Shown here piece by piece: positions 1 to 9,386 of a stretch of DNA of 64,000 nt (position 1 is its first letter; every line of letters begins with the position of its first letter). The stretch is from Fagopyrum homotropicum (Eukaryota; Streptophyta; Magnoliopsida; Caryophyllales; Polygonaceae). The notes beneath the pieces were generated by a model. It was not told where the DNA came from and ran no database searches. It worked only from the letters and a program-made list of their open reading frames with translations. A program made the translations under genes and the position numbers. The DNA lies in NCBI GenBank assembly GCA_033239125.1, contig BSWB01000001.1, positions 136,692,981 to 136,756,980 of the forward strand, in the 5' to 3' direction.

Positions 1-2
1 GA

Positions 3-1625
3 GCCAGCGTAAGCATCATTCCGCTGGAGCTATTTGCGAAGATCGGACTTGGAGAGCCCAAGCCGGTCAAGATTCGACTATATATGGCGGATCGCTCCAT
101 CACCCATCCCGTGGGAATCTTGGAGGACGTTCCTGTCAAGTTAGGTAACTTCTATTTACCAATAGATTTTGTTGTACTTGACATTCCCGCAGATTATCCC
201 GTTCCTATTATTCTCGGGAGGCCATTTCTAGCAACTTCGGGTTGCAATGTAGATTTCAAGAACGCCAAGTTGAAATTCAACATTGGTGGCGATGAGGTGG
301 AGTTCGCATTACTTGCAGCCATGAAAGAGGAGCAGCTAAGCGATGATATCTTCAACATCTACGATGAAGAAGAATCAAGAGAATTGGTGAGCTCTATCCT
401 TATTAACGATCCATTTGAAAGAGTTATTAGTTTCAATTTAATGGAGGAAGGTATAGATGCTTCTTGTGATGTAGATATACGGAGCTTAAAAGCACTGGAA
501 GAAGATCCAGGAGCTAAAACTGAGAAGCTAATCCAGGAGACGAATATCTCCAGTTTCGGTTCCAGTTGCAGTACCTCGACCGAGGCACTTTCTGAACTGA
601 GTGAGGCGACTGAAGAACATCTCGGTCAACGCCCCTGCGCCTCGACCGAGGTTGATGGCGAGATGATGTCAACTGAGACTGTTGAAAATAACAAACTTCT
701 TACTCCCTTCTCTGACATTCATCCTCAGTTGGTGGAACATTCCATCCACCAACTTTCTGATAACAAAGGACCTTGGTATGCTGATATTGTGAATTATCTT
801 GTTTGCCAGGAAGTACCGCCCGGATTGACGTACTCTCAAAAGAAAAGATTCTTCAAGGAAGTACGCCATTACTACTGGGATGAACCGCTGCTATTCAAGC
901 GCGGGCCGGATGGGATGCTTCGAAGATGCATTCCGGAGGATGAAGTTAATAGCGTCATACGGCATTGTCATTCACTTTCTTGTGGAGGACATGCCAGCAC
1001 CGATAAAACATGCGCTAAGGTATTACGTTCTGGTTTCTTTTGGCCTACATTATTTAAGGATGTGCAATCGTTTGTTTTCTCTTGTGATGCATGCCAAAGA
1101 ACAGGAAATTTATCAAGGAGGAACGAGATGCCACTTAATAACATTCAAGAGGTGGAAATCTTTGATGTATGGGGGATAGACTTCATGGGACCTTTCCCAT
1201 CCTCCGGAGGAAACCTCTATATTCTTCTTGCAGTTGATTACGTCTCTAGATGGGTTGAAGCCATTGCTTCTCCCACTAACGACGCCAAGGTGGTTGTGAA
1301 GTTCTTAAACATAACTATCTTTTCACGGTTTGGAACTCCACGCATCATCATCAGCGATGGAGGAACGTATTTCATCAACCGGAAGTTCAAGGCACTTCTA
1401 TCGAAGTATGGGGTAACCCACAAGTTGAGATATGGGGCGAAACGAGCGGAAACTTCAAGGTCAACGGTCATAGACTTAAGAAGTACAAACCGGAAACTCC
1501 GATTGAGGAGGTTGCACCAATATACCTCGTTTGAGATACATCATGGTCCAGCTAGCGACCTTAAACCAAGCGCTTCTTGGGAGGCAACCCAAGGTATTGC
1601 TTTCTTTTCCCTTTTTCTAGTCTAG
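3..1625 (+). pseudogene. B1 pol remnant: protease joined to integrase, RT/RNase H deleted
   Basis: The frame is open from the window edge; the first in-frame ATG at 84 is internal, not a natural start. It begins inside the aspartic protease just after the catalytic DLGA (GASVSIIPLE is visible) and runs through the conserved MADRSITHPVGILED and IILGRPFLATSGC segments. An acidic spacer follows, encoding family-B palindromes at about 572-665. Near 680 the frame passes straight into integrase, so reverse transcriptase and RNase H are gone. The integrase zinc-finger pattern (RHCHSL, then SCDACQRTG) and two catalytic aspartates (GIDFMGPF, ISDGGTYF) are present. A second deletion at about 1424 removes the catalytic glutamate and joins the integrase C-terminus out of frame. 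It cannot encode a working polyprotein. The reading is certain as an Athila pol relic; exact deletion endpoints are approximate. Confidence 0.88.
1568..1600 (+). other. post-pol conserved hairpin block (B1)
   Basis: The stem CTTGGG, loop AGGCAA and stem CCCAAG (1576-1593) lie in a block starting AAGCGCTTCTTGGGAGG. The same block follows pol in A1, A2, B3 and B4, although the surrounding noncoding sequence differs between families. A T-rich tract follows. Its function is not known to me; a splice, translation or packaging signal is possible. Confidence 0.6.
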
Positions 1626-2069
1626 CTTAGACAGTTTTTGCTTTTGCTTTGCTTTGTTTTGTTTTTGGCGTTCTAGACAGATAACAGGTGACATCTAAGG
1701 AAGGAGCATAACTGGAAGGACATAAGATCGAGAATTTGAGAAGACGAAGTTTGACTAAGGCACCTTGTTAGCATGAAATATTGTGATATTTTAGGCACGT
1801 TTTCTAAGTGTATTTGATTCATATTGATAGTCATTGATTGAGCATCGATGCATTTGTGAGCTAGTTTGTCTATAATGTCGATATAGAGATCTACACAAGC
1901 TTTATGTTGATTATAGGTGATTGAGAGCTATTTCCGAACGGAATCGAGCAAGGATGGAGTTGTTGAGCAATGTCCATGGATTGAGAACATTCCTAGGAGC
2001 TAAGGGAGTGCCAACTTGAGGAATGCACGAGGTTAGGGAAGAATCACGTTCTTGCCCTAAACCACGCTC

Positions 2070-2245
2070 TAAAATACGGCCGTACCACTTTCCACGTTCA
2101 AGTCCACGGCCGTGGAACCTTGGCTAGGGAAGCGTGGTTCATTCCAGTAACTTCTACGGCCGTGGAGAAGATGGTTCAAACTGTGTTGATTTCCACGCTC
2201 TAAATTACGGCCGTGGAACCCTTCCACGACCGTGATCTTGGCGAT
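2070..2245 (+). promoter_or_regulatory. family-A palindrome cluster in U3
   Basis: Several copies or half-copies of TTCCACGGCCGTGGAA lie within about 175 bp upstream of the TATA box: TACGGCCGTA, TCCACGGCCGTGGA, TACGGCCGTGGA, and TACGGCCGTGGAA followed by CCACGACCGTG. They are CpG-rich. The same cluster is in the A1 3' LTR (15180-15350) and, inverted, in both A2 LTRs. A protein-binding or methylation-target role is inference. Confidence 0.75.
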
Positions 2246-2312
2246 ACTTTTCGCCATACTTTAAGCCACGATCTCCTACGCAATCGGGCCGGGCCGATAT
2301 TTTATCTTACAC

Positions 2313-2320
2313 TATAAAAG
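2313..2320 (+). promoter_or_regulatory. A1 5' LTR TATA box
   Basis: TATAAAAG, about 550 bp into the LTR and directly downstream of the palindrome cluster. The identical box is at 15423-15430 in the 3' LTR; equivalents are present in A2 and in every family-B LTR at the corresponding place. Likely Pol II promoter of the genomic RNA. Confidence 0.7.
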
Positions 2321-2821
2321 GACGGACGAAGAGAGATTCCGTCACCTCGCTTTACACGTATACTTGCGCTTGGAATTGCCCTAAATTCGCATTTGGCGGA
2401 GATTGGTTTGAGAGATTTTTGGCGCATTGTTATTGCGATTTCCGGATTAACGGAAGATTGAAGATTCGGAAGATTGTTCGCAAGGATATTTCGCTTCTTG
2501 CTTAGGTTTGATTTAGAAGACGGATTGACATCCCGTTCTTCCTTCTTATCTAAGATTTGTGTTTGTTGTTCTATTCCGAATCTAGTGACAACTATTGTTC
2601 TTGATTGTGACTTTGAGATTGATTTGAAGGTTATTGAAGGTTTTCGGAAGTTTTTATCTTTCAATCTTTTAAATCTTGAATTTGATATCAATATGACTGT
2701 TGTTGGCTAAAAACCCTTAACAATTCTAAGGTGAAGGGTTGATAGTTGTGGCTTAGATGATGATAGATCGATCGTAAACAGATTGGACCCTGAGAGTTAG
2801 AGAGAATCGCCGACGAACCCT

Positions 2822-2879
2822 AAATTACGGGCTGTTCTTGAGTCCACGACCGTGGAACCTCAAGAACTAACCGTGATTT
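2822..2879 (+). repeat. nested hairpin in R/U5 of A1 5' LTR
   Basis: Outer arms AAATTACGG and CCGTGATTT (one mismatch), middle arms GTTCTTGAG and CTCAAGAAC (perfect 9 bp), inner palindrome TCCACGACCGTGGA. F1 has the same three-level layout at the same LTR position with different inner and outer sequences. Confidence 0.8.
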
Positions 2880-3473
2880 TCCTTAAGTTTACGAACTTGC
2901 TTTTACTTTAATCCAAAGTTAAAGATTTGCTTTAACTTAGTCTTGGCTTGCCTTTTCTAGGTGGTAGTGAAGCCTCAACAACCACTACCTCGATTGTGAG
3001 TGTCACAACCTTAATCGGTTTAGTTAGTCTTGATCCTTGGATTACAAGTTTGGGTATTTGACATTAATTCTTGCCTTTAGAACCTTTCTATATTGAAGCC
3101 TCAACAACCTGTATGGAGAGTGTCTAATAGGTGAGTCATATAAGGTTTTTGGAACTTCACCGTACGATTACCTTACATTAGCATACCTTTGCATATCTTA
3201 ACTCTGTCCTTATATCATTAGTATATCTTGAATCGATAGCCACAGCTGGATACTTGGATCTTTAGGATTGTTGTTTTCCCAATACTTGAAAAGCTTCTTA
3301 CATTTACTCGCTTGATAACCTATAATTGAATTTGTTCCCCCCAAATCCCTGTGTTCGATACTTTGGAATTCTTGCTCAACTATATCGATCCGTACACTGC
3401 GGGTTCGCTTGCTTGATTTCTAGTTTTATAATTAAAGTTTATTTGCACGCACGCTAAGTGGCGAACAAGTTTT

Positions 3474-3491
3474 TGGCGCCGTTGCCGGGGA
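3474..3491 (+). other. A1 primer-binding site, tRNA-Asp
   Basis: TGGCGCCGTTGCCGGGGA, 18 nt, complementary to the 3' end of plant tRNA-Asp including CCA, as known for Athila. It begins six bases after the LTR CA end. Confidence 0.93.
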
Positions 3492-3568
3492 TTTGGTCTA
3501 GGCCGAATTCGGTTGTCGGTTGTCAAGCTTGGGAGCTTGCTCTCGTTATTTGATATCTCTTTGAGTGC

Positions 3569-6412
3569 ATGCGTAGGTCTAGGAACACCGAAGATCTCTT
3601 ACCTCTTGATCAAGAGCTTGAGAGAACTTTAAGGCAAAAGCGTAAGGAAAAGAAAATGGCTGAAGAACACGAACATGATCTTCAATCGGAGTTAGCGGAG
3701 AAAGAAGCTCAACTCCAATGGAATGAGAAGATTCGCCGGGATGAAATGGATCGTCATCAATCTCAAGTTGACGATCTAAAAGATATGATATTCCAGATGA
3801 GGATAGAACTAAGCAATCTCAAGAATAAGGGAAGCAAGAAATCCTCAAGGAGATCATTAAGGTCGAATAGGGGTCATTCATCCGCTGATGATAGCGACTC
3901 CTCCATGCCACCGTTAGAGGAGATTGATCCAAGGATCAATGCGAATCCATTCGCTTCACGGACGACCGCAAACCGACACATTCCGCCTAGGAATGTAAGG
4001 GTGAACCGTGTAGATGGTGAGCCAAGGACTCTTGGCCAAAGGATGGATCCAACGCAGCAACCACGCCGCCTAGGTGTGAACTTTGATGCTGATGATGTAC
4101 AAGGGTTTAGCTTCAACCCTCAAGTTATTACTGTTGTTCGCCAAAACCAATTTGGCGGGACAAGCGCTGAATCTCCACACCAACACTTGCAAAACTTTGA
4201 GTGTATGATGGAGACAATGAGGCCAAAGAACGCAACTACCAACAACTATAAGCTCAAGCCTTTCTTCTTCTCCTTGAAGGGGAAAGCATTGCCTTGGTAT
4301 CAAGCTCTTCCTAGTGGGAAGTTAGACACATGGGAAGACCTTTCCGCGGAGTTCCTCACTAAGTTCTTTCCACCATCCAAAACGGCGAAACTTAGAGGTA
4401 AGATTAATGCATTTTCTATGAGATCTAACGAAAGTTTGTTTCAATCTTGGGAAAGGTTTCAGGACTTGTTATTGGATTGCCCTCATCATGGCATATCCAA
4501 GCTTGCATTGCTGGAGATTTACTATAAGGGGCTGGATGTGGAGACACAATTCAAGCTCCAATCCCTCTCATGTGGTACATTCATGGACATGAGGGAAGAT
4601 GACGCTTGGGACTTCATTGAGAAGCAAGCAAGGGTCATAGAGAAGTATTCCCACCGGAAGGTGGAGGGAAATTGTGTGGAGCAAGGAGCGATGCTCACAC
4701 ATGAAGCTCAAAATCAGATTTTCTCCCTCAACAATGAGATCAAGGAGTTGAAGGAGGCTATCAAAACCAACTTTCCAAAGCAACAAGGAAATAATGTTGG
4801 TTATTTGGGCAACAACAACAATGGCGGTGAGAACACAAACCGCAACAACAACAATAACCGGAACAACAACCGGAATAATTGGAATGACAATAACAACAAC
4901 CGGAACAACAATTGGAACAACAATAGGGGTTCAAACAACAATTGGCGCTCCAATCAACAAAATTCCGGTAACTCTTATCCTTCCAATTCGAATTCACTAA
5001 CTCCACCTTCCTCTTCCTCTACTCCTTTGAAAAGCCAGGGGCAAACATCTAATGGAGGAAACACTTCGGGGAAGGAGAAGCCCGATCCTATGTTGGAAAC
5101 GATCTTGGGAAAGCTTCAAGGTTTGGAGAACCGCATCATTAAGGTTGATGATCAAATTTCTAAGGTTGATAAAGCCCAAAAGGTTTTGGAAAACCAAATG
5201 TTCAGCCATGCGGAGGAAGTTCCTAGGAATCAAGGGAAACTTCCAGGAAAGACGGAGGACAACCCTAAGGGAAGGGTGATGGCAATCACAACTAGGAGCG
5301 GAGTGACTACCACCGATCCGCAGCCTAAGTTTGTTGAAGTCCCCGTTGAGAAAGACAAAGAGAAGGGGAAGGAGAAGGAAGATGTCTACGTTCCTCCTCT
5401 GGCTTACAAACCTCCCCTACCATTCCCTCAATCTAGAGCGAGAGCGCGCCTAGATAAACAATTTGGTAAGTTTATAGAACTCATGAGCAAGCTACATATT
5501 AATATACCTTTCATTGATGCTATTGTAGGTATGCCGGCTTATGGCAAGTTCTTAAAGGAGATCCTCTCTAACAAGAGAAAGTTAGAGGACTTTGGAGAGG
5601 TTAAGATGAGTTCGGATTCTTCGGATCTCATCAAGACTATGAAGGAGAAAATGCCTCCAAAGCTAAAGGATCCGGGGTCGTTTTGCATTCCCATAGGAGT
5701 GGGAGATGTCACATATGATGCTTTATGTGACTTGGGAGCAAGTGTGAGCATCATACCACTTGCATTATGTAGGAAGATTGGTTTAGGCGACCCTAAACCG
5801 GTGAAGATGACGTTGTACATGGCGGATCGATCCATTACTCGCCCCGTCGGTATTGTAGAAGACGTCCCAGTCAAGCTAGGTAAATTCTTTGTTCCTATTG
5901 ATTTTGTTGTGCTCGACATTCCTGCAGATAGTCCGGTCCCGATCATACTCGGAAGACCGTTTCTTGCAACTTCCGGTTGCATAGTCGATTGCAAGAATGG
6001 TAGACTCGCTTTTGATATAGGAGAAGAGAAAGTAGAGTTCGTTCTTTCCACTCTACTAAAGGAGCCCATCTTTGATGAGGATATATTCAATATCCAAGAT
6101 GAAGAAGGGTTGTCTAGAGAGGAGGTAAGTGCTATTCTCTTCAACAATCCTTTACAAAAGGTTATTACTATGAGTCTAACGAATGTAGGGGAAGAAGAGG
6201 AGTGCAATGAGGCAATTGAAGCCTTAGAAGCACAAGAAGAGGTTTATGAAGTGGAGTTTGAAAAACTCCACGATGAGGCAGAAAACGTGAGAATCCACGG
6301 CCATACACTATATTCCACGGCCGTGGATTTCACCAACAAAACCGTGTCCAACTCCAGAGAGTTATACGGTCGTGGAGAGAACAGAGCAACCGTATTCCCT
6401 TTCCACGCCTGA
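3569..6412 (+). CDS. A1 gag-protease part of polyprotein, cut by solo LTR
   Basis: 947 codons from the ATG in gcATGcg, the same start as the intact copy in A2. Residues about 10-95 are charged and coiled-coil-like (MRRSRNTEDLLPLDQELE onward). A retrotransposon gag capsid-type domain spans about 150-350 (QRMDPTQQPRRLG, HQHLQNFECMMETMRP, LTKFFPPSKTAKLRGKINAF). An Asn/Arg-rich tract of about 60 residues follows (about 410-465); I see no CCHC zinc knuckle, so this tract may bind RNA. TTRSG is at about 570. The aspartic protease active site is CDLGASVSI with the Asp at residue 721. The final segment is a spacer containing family-A palindromes in frame. The stop is contributed by F1 (TGA at 6410-6412); without F1 the frame would run on into RT. 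Gag and protease look undamaged. Confidence 0.92.
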   Translation: MRRSRNTEDLLPLDQELERTLRQKRKEKKMAEEHEHDLQSELAEKEAQLQWNEKIRRDEMDRHQSQVDDLKDMIFQMRIELSNLKNKGSKKSSRRSLRSNRGHSSADDSDSSMPPLEEIDPRINANPFASRTTANRHIPPRNVRVNRVDGEPRTLGQRMDPTQQPRRLGVNFDADDVQGFSFNPQVITVVRQNQFGGTSAESPHQHLQNFECMMETMRPKNATTNNYKLKPFFFSLKGKALPWYQALPSGKLDTWEDLSAEFLTKFFPPSKTAKLRGKINAFSMRSNESLFQSWERFQDLLLDCPHHGISKLALLEIYYKGLDVETQFKLQSLSCGTFMDMREDDAWDFIEKQARVIEKYSHRKVEGNCVEQGAMLTHEAQNQIFSLNNEIKELKEAIKTNFPKQQGNNVGYLGNNNNGGENTNRNNNNNRNNNRNNWNDNNNNRNNNWNNNRGSNNNWRSNQQNSGNSYPSNSNSLTPPSSSSTPLKSQGQTSNGGNTSGKEKPDPMLETILGKLQGLENRIIKVDDQISKVDKAQKVLENQMFSHAEEVPRNQGKLPGKTEDNPKGRVMAITTRSGVTTTDPQPKFVEVPVEKDKEKGKEKEDVYVPPLAYKPPLPFPQSRARARLDKQFGKFIELMSKLHINIPFIDAIVGMPAYGKFLKEILSNKRKLEDFGEVKMSSDSSDLIKTMKEKMPPKLKDPGSFCIPIGVGDVTYDALCDLGASVSIIPLALCRKIGLGDPKPVKMTLYMADRSITRPVGIVEDVPVKLGKFFVPIDFVVLDIPADSPVPIILGRPFLATSGCIVDCKNGRLAFDIGEEKVEFVLSTLLKEPIFDEDIFNIQDEEGLSREEVSAILFNNPLQKVITMSLTNVGEEEECNEAIEALEAQEEVYEVEFEKLHDEAENVRIHGHTLYSTAVDFTNKTVSNSRELYGRGENRATVFPFHA
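6290..6405 (+). repeat. family-A palindromes inside the protease-RT spacer
   Basis: CCACGGCC, TTCCACGGCCGTGGA, TACGGTCGTGGA and related half-sites lie inside the open frame and continue after F1 at 8044-8092 (CCACGGCCGTGGA, CTGGCCGTGGAA). A2 has the matching in-frame array at about 43970-44070. Confidence 0.75.
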
Positions 6413-6647
6413 TGATATGAATTATGACCTATTTTTAGGCATGTATTTATATAGATTTTCCCTTTATTTTGCATGCATAGACATACATTCATGGCATTTA
6501 TGGTTATATTCACCTACTTTGCAAGAATAGAGGTCTACACAGAGTTTTATTGCATTTGTAGGTAATTTGGCGAATTATGGAGCAAAATAACATATTTAAG
6601 GATTAAGCCTTGAAGCGGGACAAAAAGGAGCAATAAAAGGAAGTTAG

Positions 6648-6767
6648 GACGCGCCAAAGTATCTTCTGATACTATCTTACGCTGCCCAAAGTATCTTCTG
6701 ATACCATCTGACGCGCCAAAGTATTTTCTGATACCGTCTGACGCGGCCCAGAGTATTTTCTGATACC
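6648..6767 (+). repeat. F1 U3 tandem array with hairpin core
   Basis: Four imperfect units of about 31 nt, each with CGCCAAAGTATCTTCTGATAC or a close variant. The core AGTATC-TTCT-GATACT forms a 6-bp hairpin. The array occupies the U3 position that holds CCACGGCCGTGG sites in family A and CACCTCG/CGAGGTG sites in family B. Confidence 0.8.
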
Positions 6768-7327
6768 AGCAGCTCGACTTCTTTTCAGCCCAAATATTTA
6801 GGGTTTCATCGTTAAACCCTAGATTTATCCCTACATATATTTGATAGCCTTCAACATTGAAAGGAGGACGGTGACAGCCCCAGAACGAGGGGAGCGAAAT
6901 TCTCCAAAGGGAGATTTAAGGAGGCCGCAACGGGAAATCTTTACACGTTTGAGAGAGATTGGAGATTCTTGGAAGAGGATTGAAGGACTTTTGCCGGAAA
7001 GCCAATCTTGATTCTTGTTTGTGAGATTTCTTTATCCATTGAAACAATTGTGTTTTTTTGAACACGTTATTGAGTTACTAAAGAGATACATTGATCAGTT
7101 TTGACGATTGTTTACAGATTTGAAGGTTATTGAATTTTTATTCAAGATTCGGTTTCTTTGCGATATTTCATTCAATATTTAATTTGATTCGATTTTGAAA
7201 ATGGTTGGCTTAAACCTTTGTGATTCTGGGGAGAATAGTTGATGATTAAGACTTAGATGATGATAGACTGAACTCATTCAAACATTAGGACCCTGAGAGT
7301 TTAGATTTTAGTTTTGCGACAACAAGA

Positions 7328-7381
7328 AAATCGGACTGTTCTTGAGTAAATCGGCCGATTTTCTTATGAACAGCCCGATTT
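7328..7381 (+). repeat. F1 nested hairpin
   Basis: Outer arms AAATCGG-a-CTGTTC and GAACAG-c-CCGATTT (13 of 14 pairs) enclose the perfect inner palindrome AAATCGGCCGATTT (7348-7361). It follows the shared GGACCCTGAGAGTT block, as in family A at 2822-2879. Confidence 0.8.
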
Positions 7382-8072
7382 ATTCTTCTGACGAACCTTA
7401 ATTGAATCATTATTTAATCAAAACTAATCCTTGCCTAAATCCCAACCTTGATTAACCTTTTTACCCTCTAATTGAATGTATGAAGACACTTCAACCTGAT
7501 TCTAGATTTAATAGATTAAGATTTCAAGATTTGGGTAGTAAAGAGACTCAACATCCTTTATTAAGATTCTAAGTGTGCTTTCTATTCTTGCTTTGGAGAG
7601 TCATATCCTGGAGTTTTAGATAGTTAGTTTGAACATAATTCTTGTCTTTAGATCTTTCTATATTGCAGCCTCAACAACCCTTATAGAGAGAACCTTTAGA
7701 TTAGTTATATAGGTTTCGGAACTTCACCGTACGATATCTACTTTTGAACATTTAATCTTGGCAATATAAACTCTGTCCTATATCTATAGAAGTGTCTTGA
7801 ATCTAAAGCCGAAATCAGATACTTGAATCCTTGGAATCATTTTATCCTTATTTAATCACAAAAGATTTTGCATTTTTGCTAGATAATTGAAGTTGAATTT
7901 ATTCTCACCAAATCCCTGAGTTCGACTCTGGAATTCTTACCTCACTACAACTGATCCGTACACTGCGGGTTCGCTTTGCTTTGAGTTCTAGATATAAATT
8001 TAAGACTTTGACGCACATACTTTTTGAGCGAACAACGCCCTAAACCACGGCCGTGGAGAATGTAAGGAAACC

Positions 8073-9173
8073 GTGATTCTGGCCGTGGAAGAGGGTGATC
8101 GAGCCACTTCTTCAACTTCTTTCGATTCTTCTCTCACACATTCTACACCCTTAGACACTTCTAAGGAAACATCGGAAGCTCCACAAGAACCATTGGAAGC
8201 TCCGAAAGCAATGGAACTAAAGCCACTCCCTACTCATCTAAGGTACGCTTTTCTAGGATCTAATTCTACCTTTCCGGTTATTGTTAGTTCCGATCTAAGC
8301 ATAGATGAACATAATGAGCTCATGGTTGTCCTTAGGAAACATAGAAAAGCTTTAGGATATACTATTGAGGACTTAGTAGGAATCAAACCTTCCCTATGCA
8401 TGCATAAAATACTAATGGAAGAGGACTTTAGAACTTCAAGACAACCTCAAAGGCGGTTGAACCCGACCATGAAAGAGGTTGTCAAGAAGGAAATTCTTAA
8501 ACTTCTTGATGCAGGCATCATCTATCCTATCTCCGATAGTAAGTGGGTGAGTCCGGTTCAAGTAGTTCCGAAGAAGGGAGGAATGACGGTCATCACCAAC
8601 AAGAACAACGAACTCATTCCTACCCGAACCGTAACGGGATGGCGGATGTGCATAGACTACCGCAAGCTTAACAATGCGACAAGAAAGGATCACTTCCCAT
8701 TGCCATTCATTGATCAAATGCTTGAAAGGTTAGCACAACATTCACATTTTTGCTACCTTGACGGTTATAGTGATTTCTTTCAGATTCCGATACACCCGGA
8801 TGATCAGGAGAAGACCACATTCACGTGCCCGTGGGGTACATTTGCTTATAGGAGAATGCCGTTCGGACTTTGCAACGCCCCAGCCACCTTTCAAAGGTGC
8901 ATGATGGCCATCTTCTCCGAATACATTGAGGAAATCATGGAAGTCTTCATGGATGACTTCTCCGTATACGGTTCCTCTTTTCACAATTGTCTTTCTAACC
9001 TTGCTCTTGTTTTACAAATGTGTGAAGACACTAACCTAGTTCTTATTTGGGAGAAGTGTCAATTCATGGTTAAGGAAGGAATTGTTTTAGGACACTTAAT
9101 CTCTAGTAGAGGGATAGTTGTGGATAAGGCGAAAATAGAAACTATAGAGAAGCTTCCTCCCCAACTTCGGTGA
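8073..9173 (+). pseudogene. A1 reverse transcriptase part of pol
   Basis: Continuation of the A1 polyprotein after F1; it opens with GTG, not a genuine start. After a Ser/Thr-rich spacer it carries RT motifs in order: YPISDSKWVSPVQVVPKKGG, CIDYRKLNNATRKDHFPLPFIDQMLERL, MPFGLCNAPATFQRCM and the catalytic FMDD (about 8946-8957). A C-run shortened by one base near 9161, compared with A2, shifts the frame. The thumb/connection part (KGIRSFLGHVGFYRRFIKDFSKISKPLTNL) then continues in another frame at 9170-9382, and an extra base near 9355 restores the first frame. The enzyme cannot be made as one chain from this copy. Confidence 0.9.
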
Positions 9174-9386
9174 AAGGGATAAGAAGTTTCCTTGGACATG
9201 TTGGATTTTATAGACGTTTCATTAAAGACTTCTCTAAAATATCAAAACCGCTCACCAATCTATTGATGAAGGATGCAGTTTTTGAGTTTTCGCAGGAATG
9301 TTTGGATGCGTTTAACACAATTCGGCAAGCTCTAATTTCAGCACCTATTATCCAAACCTTCGGATTGGACTCTTCCCTTTGAGGTT

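Larger units (their letters stand above)
1..1765 (+). mobile_element. B1, left part: Athila-type family-B retrotransposon
   Basis: This is the 5' side of element B1, cut off by the window start and interrupted on the right by A1. It holds protease and integrase coding remnants followed by noncoding sequence with the post-pol hairpin. It resumes at 16578: the text before A1 (gactaaggca plus CCT) continues after A1 as CATCTCGG, matching the uninterrupted sequence in B2 near 29131-29150. The flanks CACCT (1761-1765) and CATCT (16578-16582) are a 5-bp target-site duplication with one mismatch. Confidence 0.9.
1766..3467 (+). repeat. A1 5' LTR
   Basis: Starts TGTTAGCATG and ends GGCGAACA, six bases before the PBS. 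The upstream part (U3) has a cluster of CCACGGCCGTGG-type palindromes at 2070-2245 and a TATA box at 2313. Downstream lie a nested hairpin (2822-2879), two copies of GAAGCCTCAACAACC and, near the end, CGTACACTGCGGGTTCGC, a block shared with families B and F. The 62-129 codon open frames inside it are chance or antisense frames. Confidence 0.95.
6410..8034 (+). mobile_element. F1: solo LTR of a third Athila family inside A1
   Basis: A 1,625-bp LTR beginning TGATGATATG and ending GAGCGAACA, flanked by perfect 5-bp duplications ACGCC (6405-6409 and 8035-8039). No PBS, polypurine tract or internal region accompanies it, so it is a solo LTR left by LTR-LTR recombination. It shares blocks with family-A and family-B LTRs (GGACCCTGAGAGTT, GAACTTCACCGTACGAT, CGTACACTGCGGGTTCGC) but has its own palindromes. 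No clear TATA box; TATATTTG near 6836 is a weak candidate. No gene inside. Confidence 0.93.

Noticed and set aside
2302..2710. open frames inside the LTRs (60-130 codons on either strand, for example 2302-2691 and 2474-2710)
   Set aside because: Repeated in both LTRs of an element, overlapping on both strands, without recognisable domains; LTR noncoding sequence.
3474..3491. tRNA-Asp gene fragment
   Set aside because: Only the 18 nt complementary to the tRNA 3' end are present, at the LTR edge; it is a primer-binding site.
4800..4960. AAC microsatellite
   Set aside because: Interrupted, in frame and translated as the Asn-rich gag tract in every copy; coding low complexity.
5539..6207. 222-codon minus-strand ORF
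   Set aside because: Antisense shadow of the protease region; the same shadow appears opposite protease in A2 (44312-44824).
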